Assembly (NCBI GenBank): GCA_905147135.1
Contig: LR990050.1
Span: forward strand, 9,174,001 to 9,238,000
Direction of reading: 5' to 3'
Length of the DNA: 64,000 nt
Source of the DNA: Blastobasis lacticolella
Lineage: Eukaryota; Arthropoda; Insecta; Lepidoptera; Blastobasidae
The position numbers were made by a program, and so were the translations under genes. Positions 1 to 11,400 of this stretch are shown here, in pieces. Every line of letters begins with the position of its first letter. Position 1 is the stretch's first letter. Below the pieces are notes generated by a model. That model ran no database searches and had not been told where the DNA came from. It saw nothing but the letters and a program-made list of their open reading frames with translations.

Positions 1-619
1 CTCATTCAGTAGTTTCGGACTATTGCGACCAAGCTACAGACATACAAAAATGAAAATAAATTACAGTTTTGGCTTCAGTATTATTTATAGAAGAAATCCA
101 ATAAAAAAATTCAAAATATCTTCAACATACAGAATTGGACCATAGTTTTATTATATGTACCTATAGACAAGTACTTAGTAAGTACCTACTTGTGTTGTGT
201 TAGTTCGTAAATTATAGCATTGTGTTGTGCAAGTCGGGCCGGCGTTAGCGGCGCGGGCGCAGATAACAGATGGCCGCAGTTAGCTTTTGAACCCGATGAG
301 TGAGCCTTCATCGAACGCCACTTTCCGCGAACACCGCCCGCTAGAGACCTCGTACTGGGTGCGGCGACCAAAGAAACACATATTACAAACTTTACTTAGA
401 GCTCTAAAGTAACAAATAGAAATATTTTTGCAGATTCATGTCTACGAGAAAAATTAAGTGTTTCAAAGTTTGTTTCGTTTTCTAAATTAATTAGCATCGT
501 GTTTTATAATTTAAATGATCTGTTTGAGTAATTCTTTCATGAACATATAAAATGTTCTGATAGTGTTAGCTACAAGGCATTATTGTAGTTTTGGGTGTTC
601 TTAAGTTTTGTACTGTTTT
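1..619. other. No gene seen
   Basis: AT-rich sequence with one CpG-rich patch at 230-370. Nothing recognisable. Confidence 0.5.
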
Positions 620-746
620 GTGCTGTTCTAATTGGCAACAGTCATGCGACCATGCTCGTACAACGGGCCCGCTCGACCAATAGGAGACCTCAAAACCGCC
701 CGTCGCACGACCATGTTCGTACGACAGTTGCCAATTAGAACAGCAC
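620..746. mobile_element. Short MITE-like element with perfect 20 bp inverted ends
   Basis: GTGCTGTTCTAATTGGCAAC at 620-639 is repeated exactly in reverse at 727-746. Inside, gcgaccatgctcgta and acgaccatgttcgta are diverged direct copies. No target-site duplication is evident. Total length is 127 bp. Confidence 0.6.
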
Positions 747-1309
747 CTTATTGTGTTGTACCACGCCCATGTTCTACAAGTTTGCAGTTTATGGTCGTAA
801 CATCGATGTTCACGACGACTCTATCGATAATGACACGATTAATAACGTTGTAGGCAAACTGCTATCGACGGCGGGACCCGCGGAATCGAGTGCGCGATCG
901 ACTCGCCGCCCATTATCCTGTCGATACTCCGATTCGTGCGCACGAACATCGCTGAATTACACCTCTGTTCGCTGTCAAGCTTAATTCCCCATTCGTGTCG
1001 TTCGAAAGTTCATAGCCGCTTAGGAAATAGCTGGTGGTTATGGCAGTATTTATGTGCGGCTGACATGGAGCTAATTCCGTAAAAGCCCGGATGTTGATTG
1101 CGGCAGTACCAGAGCACACAATAAAAAACAACCCACAACAGAGGTTGAAGGTTACACTTTCTATACTTAATATACAAATTATGATTAATTTTTTAAATTA
1201 AGGAATATAATAGATACCTCGATTAAAGTTTGAATTTTCATGAGTAGCATCTTAATATACTATATTTCTGTTGACTAGGTACAGTAGAATAGCTCACACT
1301 TCTTTCACT
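747..1309. other. No gene seen
   Basis: Unique-looking sequence with moderate GC content at 840-1000 and AT-rich after 1140. Short open frames only. Confidence 0.5.
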
Positions 1310-2325
1310 CATGGATGGATGGACAAGATTTTCTAACTTTCAGGAAGACCCCCAGGACCCCCTACTGTTACAGGCGAGAAAATGGGAACGAGCATTGTAG
1401 TGTGATATGGACCAGAGACTTCGCCTGGAATGTTCCTTGTCGGAATGCCAATACGGCTTCAGACCAGGCTGCAGCACCATGGATCCAATCTTTGCCCTCA
1501 GAGTCCTCCAGGAGTCTCATTGCAGTAGGATTCAACCTCTGCATTACGCATTTCTCGACCTGCAAAGGGCTTTCGACAGTGTTCCTCAGGTGATAATTTG
1601 TTTCTGCATTGTGCTCGATGCCCTCTCAGCGGAAATTCAGGACATGCCTTCTTGGCTTATGTAGTACGCTGACGACATTGTACTGGTGAGCAAGCTTAGG
1701 CAGGAACTTGAGACTAGAGTAAACACGTGGAAGGATGTGCTAGAAAACGGTGGTTTGAAGTTGAATGTCGCCAAAACGGAATATATGGCCAGCTGCAGCG
1801 CAGATCCCGAAACCATTCTTGTAGGTAACGAAGCTGTCAAAAGAACAGATAAATCCAAATACCTCGGATCCGTCATGCACGAGTCCAGCGATGTTGGCCC
1901 CGATGTCAAGTCCCGAATCTCTGCAGCTTGGGCCAAATGGCGGGAACTCACGGCAGTCACCTGTGACCCTAAAAGGGCTTATATACAAGAGTATAATTAG
2001 ACCGGTGATGCTCTATGGCTGTGAGACATGGCCAGCACTGACGAAACACGTTCGCGAACTCCACACCAACGAAATGAAAATGCTGCGGTAGATGTGCGGA
2101 GTTACGCGACTCTGTGCTTGTTGCTTGAATCTGCCGGTATCAGGAAAGAGGCCCCGTGGGAGATCCAAGAAGCGATGGATTGACATCGCTGAGTCGAATG
2201 CGAGAGCCAACGGCTTACGACGAGAGGATGCCGAAGACCAGGCGAAGTGGAGAAAATTAAGTAGGAAAGCGAACCCTGGCCGAGGCCGGAATAAACGCTA
2301 GGACGATGATGATGAGTGTTAATCA
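1310..2325 (+). pseudogene. Decayed RTE-clade reverse transcriptase, 3' part of a non-LTR retrotransposon
   Basis: Fragments in order are QYGFRPGCST (about 1446), FLDLQRAFDSVP (about 1551), the catalytic YADDIVL box at 1665-1685, LKLNVAKTEYM (about 1758), and then in another frame SIIRPVMLYGCETW and HTNEMKML. The last piece is a basic C-terminus with RWIDIAESNARANGL, ending near 2301. Stops lie at 1662 (TAG just before YADD), 2000 and 2089, and there is a frameshift near 1890-2000. Only about 27 codons separate FDSVP from YADD, where intact RTE elements have many more, so an internal deletion is likely. The endonuclease is missing. The copy ends in a short GATGAT tail, typical of RTE elements. 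It cannot be active. Confidence 0.85.
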
Positions 2326-3720
2326 TAGGAAATTGCGCTTGACCTTCATCGATAATCGCGATAATGGAGATGATGATGGAGCACGTTTAGATACTCAGAA
2401 TTTACCTTGATGACATCAAGGTTTTGTATAGCCGGAATACTGATTTCGAAAGGGCGTTCCATACCTCAAAAGGGTACAGTCAATGTTCTCCTAGAACGCC
2501 TTCTTCTAATATTCAACACTGGAACTGTTAGTTCAAATAGGCTGCCAATCATAAAAATAGTACTCTTGACAGGCAGCAGTCCTGGTTCCGCAGTTTCCAG
2601 AGTCCATACTCTCCAGATTTTGAGGAAGCTGATGAAAGGTTGTTAATTTTTTGTTACTACTTGACTTTTACAATGCTTGTATTACCATAGATTTACAATA
2701 TCGCCGCTCTGTCTGGCCGAGTGTGAAATGTAGCGCATTGGCATGACGAGTGATTAGTTGCTGGCTGTTATAATTTAGGCTTAGTGTCAGTACGGCGGTT
2801 TGTATCGACCGCTTGTTAGGCTCACTTGTTATGCGCGCGCGCTCACATCAGAACAGATTATCGGCTGGCTTAACTGGAGACGGCTTTTTTGTAACTTATA
2901 ATACATTTGAAGTTCTACGAAGATCGTTTTGTAAATTTAATAGACTGAAATGATTTATGGTAGTACAAAGCATTTAAGCTACTATTGTGCATTTTGTTGA
3001 CAAAACTGTTGTATTTGGGGGTAATGTTGACAATAAAATATCGTGTAAATTAAGTAAAAATAAGGTCTTGCTAATAATAATAATCAGGCGAAGATCTACT
3101 GACTAAAGAAGCGACAGAACTTTAAGCGTAAAAACTATAAGCTTTAAAATAGTGTTACATTCTACAACGATAACCCCTTCCACGCTAAGAAACCGACGGG
3201 CAGACACTAATATATCGCTGGCCATTTATTTACATTAGTACCATTTCTTTATCAGTTTATCACTGATTGTCTAGAGGTGGTATTGAGGTGTACACAACAC
3301 AAGTGCATTGATTAATGCCCGAATGACTAAATGTAAATACGATTGAGCTTTTGTTGGAGTGTTCGCTTTGCCGAGCTGAGTTTGTTCGGCCACGAGAGTT
3401 GAATTGCGTAGTTGTGGCCATCGGCACCTTCCTGACAGCTTAAAATATGCTTATTAATGACCCAGACGCATACTTGTGTGGTAATGAAAATATCATTTGT
3501 GGAGCCAATCAATTTTATGAAGGGAGAGAATGTGGGATAGGGTTACAAATATAACACTTTAAGTATATTTGTATCAGTTGCGGTCGAGACCACGGGGAGC
3601 TGGGGTTCTGAGGATATCGCACTTGTGCTCCAGTGCGGGAGAAAGGCTACGACGCCCGCTCAGGGTCGTTCCTCTGTCCAGGAACTGTTCAGGTTGTCCA
3701 TTGCCAGTCAAGTTGGCAGT
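2326..3720. other. No gene seen
   Basis: Mixed unique and AT-rich DNA. A mildly CpG-rich patch at 2700-2860. No copy of the families above was found. Confidence 0.45.
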
Positions 3721-3788
3721 CGCATTGCCGACTTGAATGGCAATGTTTATGTTTAAACATAAACATTGCCAATCAAGACGGCAATGCG
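3721..3788. repeat. Zero-spacer 68 bp near-perfect palindrome
   Basis: Arms 3721-3754 and 3755-3788 are inverse copies with about two mismatches, and there is no spacer (centre gtttAAAC). GGCAATG/CATTGCC occurs four times within the stem. A related half copy (cattgccagtcaagttggca) lies just upstream at about 3697. No coding function. Confidence 0.75.
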
Positions 3789-4737
3789 GCGAGTATGATA
3801 GATACCTTTGCTATGATGGATTACCTTTTGGTTTTAATATGTAATTTTGACATATACCTTAAAAGAAAAATTTGACATATCTCTCTATACCTTTTGTGGT
3901 GTATTAATAATAAATTCCATCACGGAATTCATTGCGGGATCTTCTTTAAAAATATTCTAATACGCTGTCGTGTGCCCCTATCCCATTAAACTAATCACCA
4001 TTTCTATAGTGTCAACTCCGAGTCGAAGATTTGATACGCACACCCTTTGGTTCTGGAGACCGTGTCAACGTGAATATAGGTCGAGTTCATTCAAGTTTGT
4101 ACCACCGCTGAGTTCCATTGTACGGAGTTCTTATTAACTGCTTCAGAAGTTCATAGCACGTTTTTTATATCGGCTCGGCGGGGACAACTATTGTGAGCTT
4201 GAGTTAATAGTGCGTTCTTTATTGTGGGCATCCCGACCGTCCTTTTGACACTCAACTTATTATGTAACAGTATTTTGACACATTGCCACGTATTGTTTAT
4301 GAGTTTTTCTGGCCATATATTATTTTTATGAATGCCAGGGTGAACGAAGTTGATGAGGATGCGATGGAGTGATTTGGGGTTAGGATCTAGGCGGAGATTT
4401 ATGGCAGTTTTTTATGCACGGCCTCTGCAAGAAAAAACGTTTTTGAAGTATTTGGGATTTTCGTTGTTTTAACTAAGTTGCTCACAACACAATTATGATT
4501 TAAATGTAAGTAAGTAGGTACTATTAGAAAAAGTTACTGAACAACTAACTTGTAAGACCAAATCAAATGATGTACAAGTAATGAGTTATTTGTCAAATTC
4601 AAACCTATCTAGCTACAGCAAGGAGCTAGTTTTCCTTGTTCCGTGGGCCTGGACATAGATACTTAGGTATAATTTAACATTTAATTGACAGAAGGTAGAT
4701 AATATTTAATATTTAAAAAAATACCTACTGTCACTGG
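3789..4737. other. No gene seen
   Basis: AT-rich, no recognised element. Confidence 0.45.
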
Positions 4738-4815
4738 ACCATGAAGTATTCAATCAGTCTTCGGGTCCCCAGCGGAAGACCTTAGTCAATTTTGACCGCT
4801 TTGCCAGCGGTATTA
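4738..4815 (+). repeat. SINE-E fragment
   Basis: ccccagcggaagaccttagt and gccagcggtattatgagtca match the core of the 10690-10990 copy. It lies directly before the SINE-C copy at 4853. Confidence 0.4.
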
Positions 4816-4852
4816 TGAGTCACATCTTACGAGTGGCGAGCTCGTTGCGGTG

Positions 4853-5216
4853 CATTTTTTTATGTTGTACGGTAGGCAAACAGGCAAGCGGGCCACCTGA
4901 TGGAAAGTGGTCACCACTGCCTATAGACATTAGCAACACTAAGAGTATCGCTAATGCGTTGCTTACCTCTATAACACGTTGCTCTGGCAGCAAAAGGCAA
5001 ATGCCACTCCACTGCCAAAGCCACGGTTCCCCAAATCCCCACCCCATGGAGCACTGGAAACCTTACTCACCGGCAGAAACACAATACTATTTAAAAGAGT
5101 ATTATTTAGCTGCGATATTCTGTAAGGTGGAGGGAGGTACTTCCCTAGTCGGGCGGCTCCAATTCGAACGAGATACCCCGCTATGCCCTACCTCTCTTAT
5201 GGTGCTGAAGTTCGAC
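4853..5216 (-). mobile_element. SINE-C copy 1, poly(A)-tailed
   Basis: The minus strand runs from agagaggtagggcatagcgg to a short poly(A) at 4853-4860. It is near-identical to 28176-28510 in the opposite orientation over about 350 bp. A palindromic stretch (atactatttaaaagagtatt) lies in the middle. A 134-codon open frame on the + strand is a by-product of this repeat. Confidence 0.75.
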
Positions 5217-6039
5217 TAGCCTCGGAGTATGAAATGATCATCCATCCAGTTCCCGGAATTGGGGGCAAGCACGCTGGAACTAGATCAGTGCCTCCCTTCT
5301 GTTTTATTGTTAATATTCCGATTCACATTTAATTTGAATGTATATTTGTGTGTTCTTTGAAGTAAGTACCTTTAAGATACGTTTTAAATACTCACGTTAC
5401 AATGCAAAATTTAAAATTTATCTATTTGGCAATAACGGCTCTTACACATTTTGTACCTAACACCAATCGCACATTCTCATCCGTTGTTTACGAATAGGTA
5501 TTAAGATATTTTTGTGGCCGTTTGTTTGTGACAGACTATGAGTTAAATACTGGATAAAACCAGTTCCAAACGACTTCGTGTCGGTCAACCAGCGCGTCTC
5601 AAAGGAAAATAAGATTTTAAAATTATGTTAATTGTTTACCGTGGCTTATGTGCACCTCTCTACAACTTATTGTGTCGAATAGACAAGAGTTTTCTGCCCA
5701 CAGAGTTGTTATTTCTAAATATTTTAGAAATGGTAAGGTTATGTCTCTTTATCATCTTGAAGCCGATACATACCTAGATATAGGGCTTATTTTTATAAAA
5801 TCTACGAATATTTAAGTTTTATTTTAGTTTATTTGGTATCCTATGTAAACTACTTTCGGTCTACCCCCTTGGTTACCCAAAATACAAAACTATACACTAT
5901 ACACACTTGTGGTTTCACATAAATAAGCCCTATACACAACTAGATATAGACTAGCTCAATCTAACTTTTAGAACTAGAATAGGGAACGAAGGTGCCTATA
6001 GAACAATTAAATTCAAATACCTAGGATAAGTACTGAACG
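5217..6039. other. No gene seen
   Basis: AT-rich. The repeated phrase ttatttttataaaatct and cataaataagccctatacac near 5788 and 5918 suggests an old repeat (gggcttat at 5783 is inverse to ataagccc at 5923). Confidence 0.35.
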
Positions 6040-6265
6040 CTAAGTCCCGAATCTCTGCAGCTTGGGTTAAATGTTGGAACTCCCGGCAGTTATCTGTGAC
6101 AATATAATACAATCCCTGTCAAGCGCAAGTGCATAAAATTAGGCCTCTGATGTTCTATCTATGACTGCCAGACATGGCCGGCACAGAAGAAGCAAGTCCG
6201 CCAACTTCACGTCAGCGAAATCAAAATGCTGCGGTGGATGTACGAAGTTCGAACGAGTATAGAGA
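6040..6265 (+). pseudogene. Short fragment of the same RTE reverse transcriptase family
   Basis: The sequence ctaagtcccgaatctctgca and the following bases match 1910-2095 of the RTE copy above. Residue traces such as LYDCQTWPA and EIKMLRWM are visible across frames, with several indels. It is truncated on both sides and lacks the C-terminal basic domain and tail. Confidence 0.75.
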
Positions 6266-6977
6266 AATAGGTGGATATCGTTATGCAGGGTGAGTATATT
6301 TGTACTCCTTTTACGTCTTACATGAAACAGAGATATAACATTATACCACTAAGTATCGCTCTCTCGTCTTCATATGGCCTTCTTACCCAACTATGGGACA
6401 AGGCGCTTGTGTTTCTACGTAAATATTTTAGTTTCCATTTTCTATCTAAGACAAAATCTCTTTCTGTACAAAACGAAAGTCGAATGGTTCTCCAATACGA
6501 CGCCCTACTATTGAGCAATGCTACACATGTGATAATTGCCCGATCTACGTCGTTCGTAACACTGCCGACGCGGAAGCCCGCTACTGTGCGCCCGCGCACA
6601 ATCGGTTACCACACTCGTTCGTCGCGGCTCGCTCAAACGCGCCGCTGTCTTTGTCACCTGTATCCACATCGAGACTTTGGGCGGCGCCGACGGGCTCAGA
6701 ATGGAAGTGGGACGTGGAACTGCAGGTTGAATGGCTAATAAGTTTCTTTAATAGTGCTTGTAACTTTAACAGTTGTAGGATTCAAGGATCATTCAGTTGA
6801 ATGCTGTTGTCACTGTTATTTTCGTGATTTTCAGCTCTGGGTGAGAAGTTAGATAATAGGTACCGATGTTCGTCGTCGTATAAAGTCGTCTCTGTAGACT
6901 GCGTATTAGTAAAAACGAAGCCGAAGCTAGCGGATATGCCCATCGAATGGGGTACGTAGTTTTGTAAGCTTTGTGAT
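6266..6977. other. No gene supported
   Basis: A 155-codon frame (6271-6738) lies here but has no recognisable domain and overlaps a similar-length open frame on the other strand. A CpG-rich patch at 6540-6730 explains both. Confidence 0.4.
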
Positions 6978-7243
6978 ATCATTATTATCATCATTACTGC
7001 CCATAATAGTCCATTGCAGGACTTAGGGCCTCTCCTAGGAAAGGGGAGGTTAATGCCATAATCTCCTCGCTTGGCAGGCGCGTTGGATATCGCAGCATTA
7101 TAAATATAACAATGAAAAAAGCTGCTGCCTATTTTCTAGCTCACGTAGCCTCTAGATCTTTTGTCTCAAAAACATAGTCGCCTCGTACGACACCCACGAG
7201 TGTAAAGGGTTGGAGCTATTCTACTCTGTCGGACACCACATGG
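6978..7243 (-). mobile_element. SINE-B copy 1, diverged
   Basis: Oriented by its GATGAT-type tail (seen as atcattattatcatcat at 6978), the element lies on the minus strand. Shared blocks with copy 2 are gcccataatagtccattgca, aggaaaggggaggttaatgc and cgcctcgtacgacacccacg. It has a 20-30 bp insertion near 7170. Confidence 0.7.
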
Positions 7244-7954
7244 CGCTATATGATAAACCAATTTTTTAAATTGAAAATAAAACACTTTCACATTCACTGA
7301 GAGTAGAAAGCGGTACCTACCTATCTAATATTTCCAATAATATATACTATTTTACGTTGACGTAGCATGTCAAATAAGAAAAATGCAGAACTGTAGCTAG
7401 AGATAGATACTTATCAATGCGAGGGCTTATCTATTATGCACATCTACGTTTTTATTTAAACATATTAGAACTATGTACAAACTGCGACCACAAAAAACCT
7501 TCTACACAGAAACGACCATAAATAACTCCCTGCCCATTTACCGGCACCCGAGTCCCCCGTTTGCGCGCCTAACTTCCTTGTTCCCCGTATATACAGTCCG
7601 TACGCAGTGCCCTAATGCTCACTCATTGGCGAGCATTCCCCGCCGCGTGGCAATTAACCGCTATTGCAGCCCTCATTGGCTGCCCGCGCCTTGCCTTTAG
7701 AACGTCTATTTACGATGCAATGGAACCCAACAAATCGTGGGACGGTATCGCGGTTCAATGAAGACTGTTGCAGAATAACGTCCATTGGTTGTAGATAACA
7801 AAGAATAAGCCTTTGTTGCGAGTTAAGCTGTGGCTGAGAACTCAAACAAGGGGCGAAAATATAATGTCTTAACCATTTCCCCATAAACAATACAATAGGT
7901 ACACAGCCGTCGTGGATTGTTTGTCAAAACAAATGAAAATAATATATTAATTTC

Positions 7955-8185
7955 AGAGCGTGTCAGTGACCTAATAGCTAGCCGATTGAACTCGTATGTG
8001 AGAGGTATCGAGTTTGAACCACAGTGCCCCAATATATCAATGACTTTTTCTGAGTTGTGCGCATTAGTTGAACTTTAACCGATGCTCTTCCGGTGAGGGA
8101 AAATATCGTCAAGAAACAACCTGCGACTGAATATATTCCCATGATCCAGTTTGGTCTGGTTCCCCTGTAATAGAGTCACGGAGGT
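7955..8185 (+). mobile_element. SINE-D copy 1 (tRNA-derived, Bm1-like head)
   Basis: gcgtgtcagtgacctaatag is an A-box-like start and ggtatcgagtttgaacc a B-box-like segment, followed by caatgactttttctgagttg and a block ending gaaacaacctgcgactga. This order is typical of a lepidopteran tRNA-derived SINE. Not a functional tRNA. Confidence 0.55.
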
Positions 8186-9219
8186 CAGATGGCACTCGCT
8201 CTGCTCATCGTCAAGGCAAACCCCTTACCCGCGGGCGCGTGATTACAACTGGGATATTGACGCCAAGATCTATATTAATTTCCAAGTAGTTATGTCCATA
8301 CAAAAGTTGGAGGTAGGTATTATAAGACTGATGAAACTGTTCGTGAAACAACAGACCTGCGAAAATTACACAAAAAAGAACTACTCTGTAAGGGAGGGAA
8401 GGGGACGGGCTTTACCCCGCCACTCATACCCACCGGTGTAACTCCTGTGTATCATGGATCTACAGCAGCGAGCGACCGCACACAGGACCTGGGTTTTGAC
8501 ATTCAGACACGCTCGATGACAAGTTAATACTGACTTGGAATGGAACCCGCAACAAATTTAATTAGGAAGGAGGTGAGTAGGAGTAGGAAAGATAGTGATT
8601 CCGACTTCCCTTTATTATGGGATTACGAACTTAAGCTTGATAACGTATCCAAAAGAAATTGGTTAGCATATGATTTCGGTACTTATAACATATAAGTTTT
8701 AGGTATGAGAATGGCCTCATTATTTTTTATTTCAAATAGAAAGAAAGTTCTGCTTGTCTTGTGTTTATTCTTTAACAATCACTCGATCAGACTAGACACT
8801 AATTATAAACAAACTCAACAAACGGTCATATTTTAATTCTCCGGTCGACCCAGAATTAAACGTATTTTCTCATCGTTTATTAAAACAATGGCTACTGGCT
8901 GTTGCTCGTCTGCTTATCTGATCCATCAATAAATGCCTTTCTTTGGAACATCCGACTATACGTTATGTAAAATTTTAATTTCTTAGCCGACCATTATAAG
9001 AAGAGCTATAAACTGCAGTACAAATATGTGTACCGAGGGTCGTATGTGAAGATATGGAAGATTCCGAATTATGTATGCAGAATGTATGTGGGTAAAAAGT
9101 ATTAGATATGGGTGGCGATCGTCACGCAGTGGGCCTTCGCTGCGGACGCCGTGATGGAGTTTTAATTGCGCCGGCGCACACACTCCGCCCTTACGCACCG
9201 CCGACACTCGGTAAACAGA
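8186..9219. other. No gene seen
   Basis: Mostly AT-rich. A GC-richer patch at 9110-9210 contains ctgcggacgccgtgatggag. No known element. Confidence 0.45.
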
Positions 9220-9487
9220 AATAAATAAAATAAATTATGAATATGCTTGGACAAATTCACACAGCGCCATCTAGTACCAAAGTAAGCGAAGCTGGTGTTA
9301 GATAACTGATAATCTATTTTTATACTTTTTTTTAAATACATACTTATTATACGAGTACATACATACTACACCCAGACCCGTAACAGAAATTAAAATTCAT
9401 CATTTCAATTTCTGCTCGGCCAAGAATCGAACCCGGGACCACTGCGGTGCGACCGTCATGTTAACCAACTGAACCGCTCAGAACGTC
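9220..9487 (-). mobile_element. SINE-A copy 1 (tRNA-derived)
   Basis: Read on the minus strand it begins with a tRNA-like head containing a B-box-like ggttcgattc, then gcagaaattg and a body that includes tttggtactagatggcgctg, and ends in an A/T-rich (TTTA)n tail. Copy to consensus differences are frequent in the head (accactgcggtgcgac). Flanking direct repeats were not clear. Confidence 0.75.
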
Positions 9488-10689
9488 AAACAAGTAAATT
9501 TTATTTGACAGTCTACATATTCATTATGTAATTATCAAGTAAGGTACAAAACCTGTCGACTGTGTTTTCCATCCCCATATTAAAAACCTAAGTTTAAATA
9601 AAATATTACTTCTAAAGGTACCTAAACGTATTTTTACCCGACAAATAAATGCCACACATTAACACAATTTAAGAAAAATACTCGTCAATAATTGATCTAT
9701 GGTAAAACAATTGAATTTATTTCTTGTGCCAAGCGTTGTTTACATTAAAGAACAAATATTAATAAGAGAGGGAAGCACGATGGACAGCCTTACACTTCCC
9801 AACGTGAGACTCGGACACCTGTCGGCAATGTTTTGGTCAGATTCTTTTTAGGCCAACCCTTCAAATTACAATGCGCCCAAGGACTTAATGATTTAAAATT
9901 CTAACTGTTCGATCAAAGCAGCGCAAGGTGTGTTCTTGAATATGATTAGCAGCTTGTCAAAAATGACTTAGAACGCACGATGTTATTCAAATTTTGTCAG
10001 GAAAGGGTTGTGAAGCAACGTCTCGAAATAATTAATAGGATCACTCATACGGTTTGTTTGGTTGAGCAAAGCTAGCTACAGACTGCCTTAGTTTATCAAC
10101 TTCAATGGGTATCATAATATGTATCTATTATATTCGCAGACTTACGTAATAAGTACCATAAAAAATAGTATAAAAATGTACAAACTAATTGGGACGCAAA
10201 TAGGTTTAAATTTATGGCAAATTTATATCTTTATAGGTCTGTAAACAAATAATTACAAATTAATTAGTATCGCTTTGCATAAACAGTTGGGTCGTTAAGC
10301 TGTACAGGCATATCATTGATGAAAGAAATTCTGATAGCACCCCTCAGATCAACAGTTGATAAGAGAACCCCTATAGCGTCTTCTGTTAGCGAAATTTAAA
10401 ATATCAGTCGTATTACGAGTTAATAAGGTTTTATTTAGCAAGAATATATTTGCATAAAGACGCATGTGCTTAACGACATCACCCAAGGGGTGCTAAATCG
10501 TCTTGAACCTATTAACATATCAGTTTAACATTGTTTTACATAATTAGCCGCGTACAAAAACGAATTATATGTACTAAAATGTAACCGATACATTTTTACG
10601 TTTACTTATATTTTGAGTTTTATACGTAAAATTTAAGGAATTATCCGTATTACAAGACCTCACTTCTACTAACTTACTATAATAAAATC
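9488..10689. other. No gene seen
   Basis: Very AT-rich sequence with short frames only. Confidence 0.5.
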
Positions 10690-10990
10690 ATCATCTTGGC
10701 ATTAATGTCCCGGTTGTGCTGTCGCCTGGGGTCCGCCTTGACTATGATCCAGGATTTGGCAGATTAGTTAAGATCAGTGGGCGTATGCCGCCTGACGTCC
10801 GTGACCCTGTTAACAGACCCTACACCGTCTAAGGCCTTGGTCAACCTCGCTTGACCGGCAACGCCAACCTTCGCCACCGGTATTAGGAGGCATAACTGAA
10901 GTTCGCGTAGCCTCAAAAAACGAAACGGTCACCCATCCATTTCCCGGACTTTGCGAGCGTTGTTAAACCACGATCTCGTGAGCAAGGTAC
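10690..10990 (+). repeat. SINE-E, longest copy
   Basis: The block ggccttggtcaacctcgctt with gccaccggtattaggaggca recurs in the window at 4755-4815, 19060-19130 and 35325-35395 (+) and at 25240-25315 (-). The 5' part (ccggttgtgctgtcgcctgg) is seen only here. Family identity unknown; probably a SINE or MITE. Confidence 0.45.
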
Positions 10991-11257
10991 CACTAATAGT
11001 GCTTTAGTGGCAATGTGCTCTAGTGACAGTGTTCTAATTCTAAACGTGTAAAAAGAAAAAGGTACTTTATGGAACGCTTTGAGATTATACCTACAATTCA
11101 GTTTTGCAGAATAAGCGCAGAAACTGTGAAGAATGTACGTTTTAATTATTGATAGAAACTGAATGTACGGTAAGCACTAAAGCACTAAAAATAAAATAAA
11201 AAGTTTATTCATAGAAGTCAATTTAAATAACATTGCAATGTCTACGAGATACTTATT

Positions 11258-11400
11258 AAGGCCTTGCCACATACAAAGCTCGGCGCGAGCGCGGCTCGGG
11301 CGCGGCGCGATGCTGGCGCGTTGCCTAGGCAACTATCGCGCCGCGCTATGGTTGCCTAGCAACTATCGCACCGCGCTCGCACCGCGCTTGCGCCGAGCTC
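11258..11400. repeat. GC-rich foldback repeat with X-box-like sites, copy 1
   Basis: The left edge AAGGCCTTGCCACATACAAA is the inverse of the right edge of copy 2 (15985-16171), which supports a shared terminal inverted repeat. The core is almost all GCGCGG and CTCGCG blocks around GTTGCCTAGGCAAC (11320-11333) and GTTGCCTAGCAAC (11351-11363). These two sites resemble the RFX X-box. The right terminal repeat is missing; similarity stops after GCGCCGAGCT near 11400. Confidence 0.65.

Noticed and set aside
1310..2325. Active retrotransposon
   Set aside because: Stops, a frameshift, an internal deletion and no endonuclease domain.
3721..3788. microRNA precursor
   Set aside because: There is no loop, and both arms pair almost perfectly, which fits a palindrome rather than a Drosha-type hairpin.
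4815..5219. 134-codon open frame (+)
   Set aside because: It lies entirely on a SINE-C copy read backwards.
6271..6738. 155-codon open frame (+)
   Set aside because: It overlaps an open frame on the other strand, has no recognisable domain, and sits partly in a CpG-rich patch.
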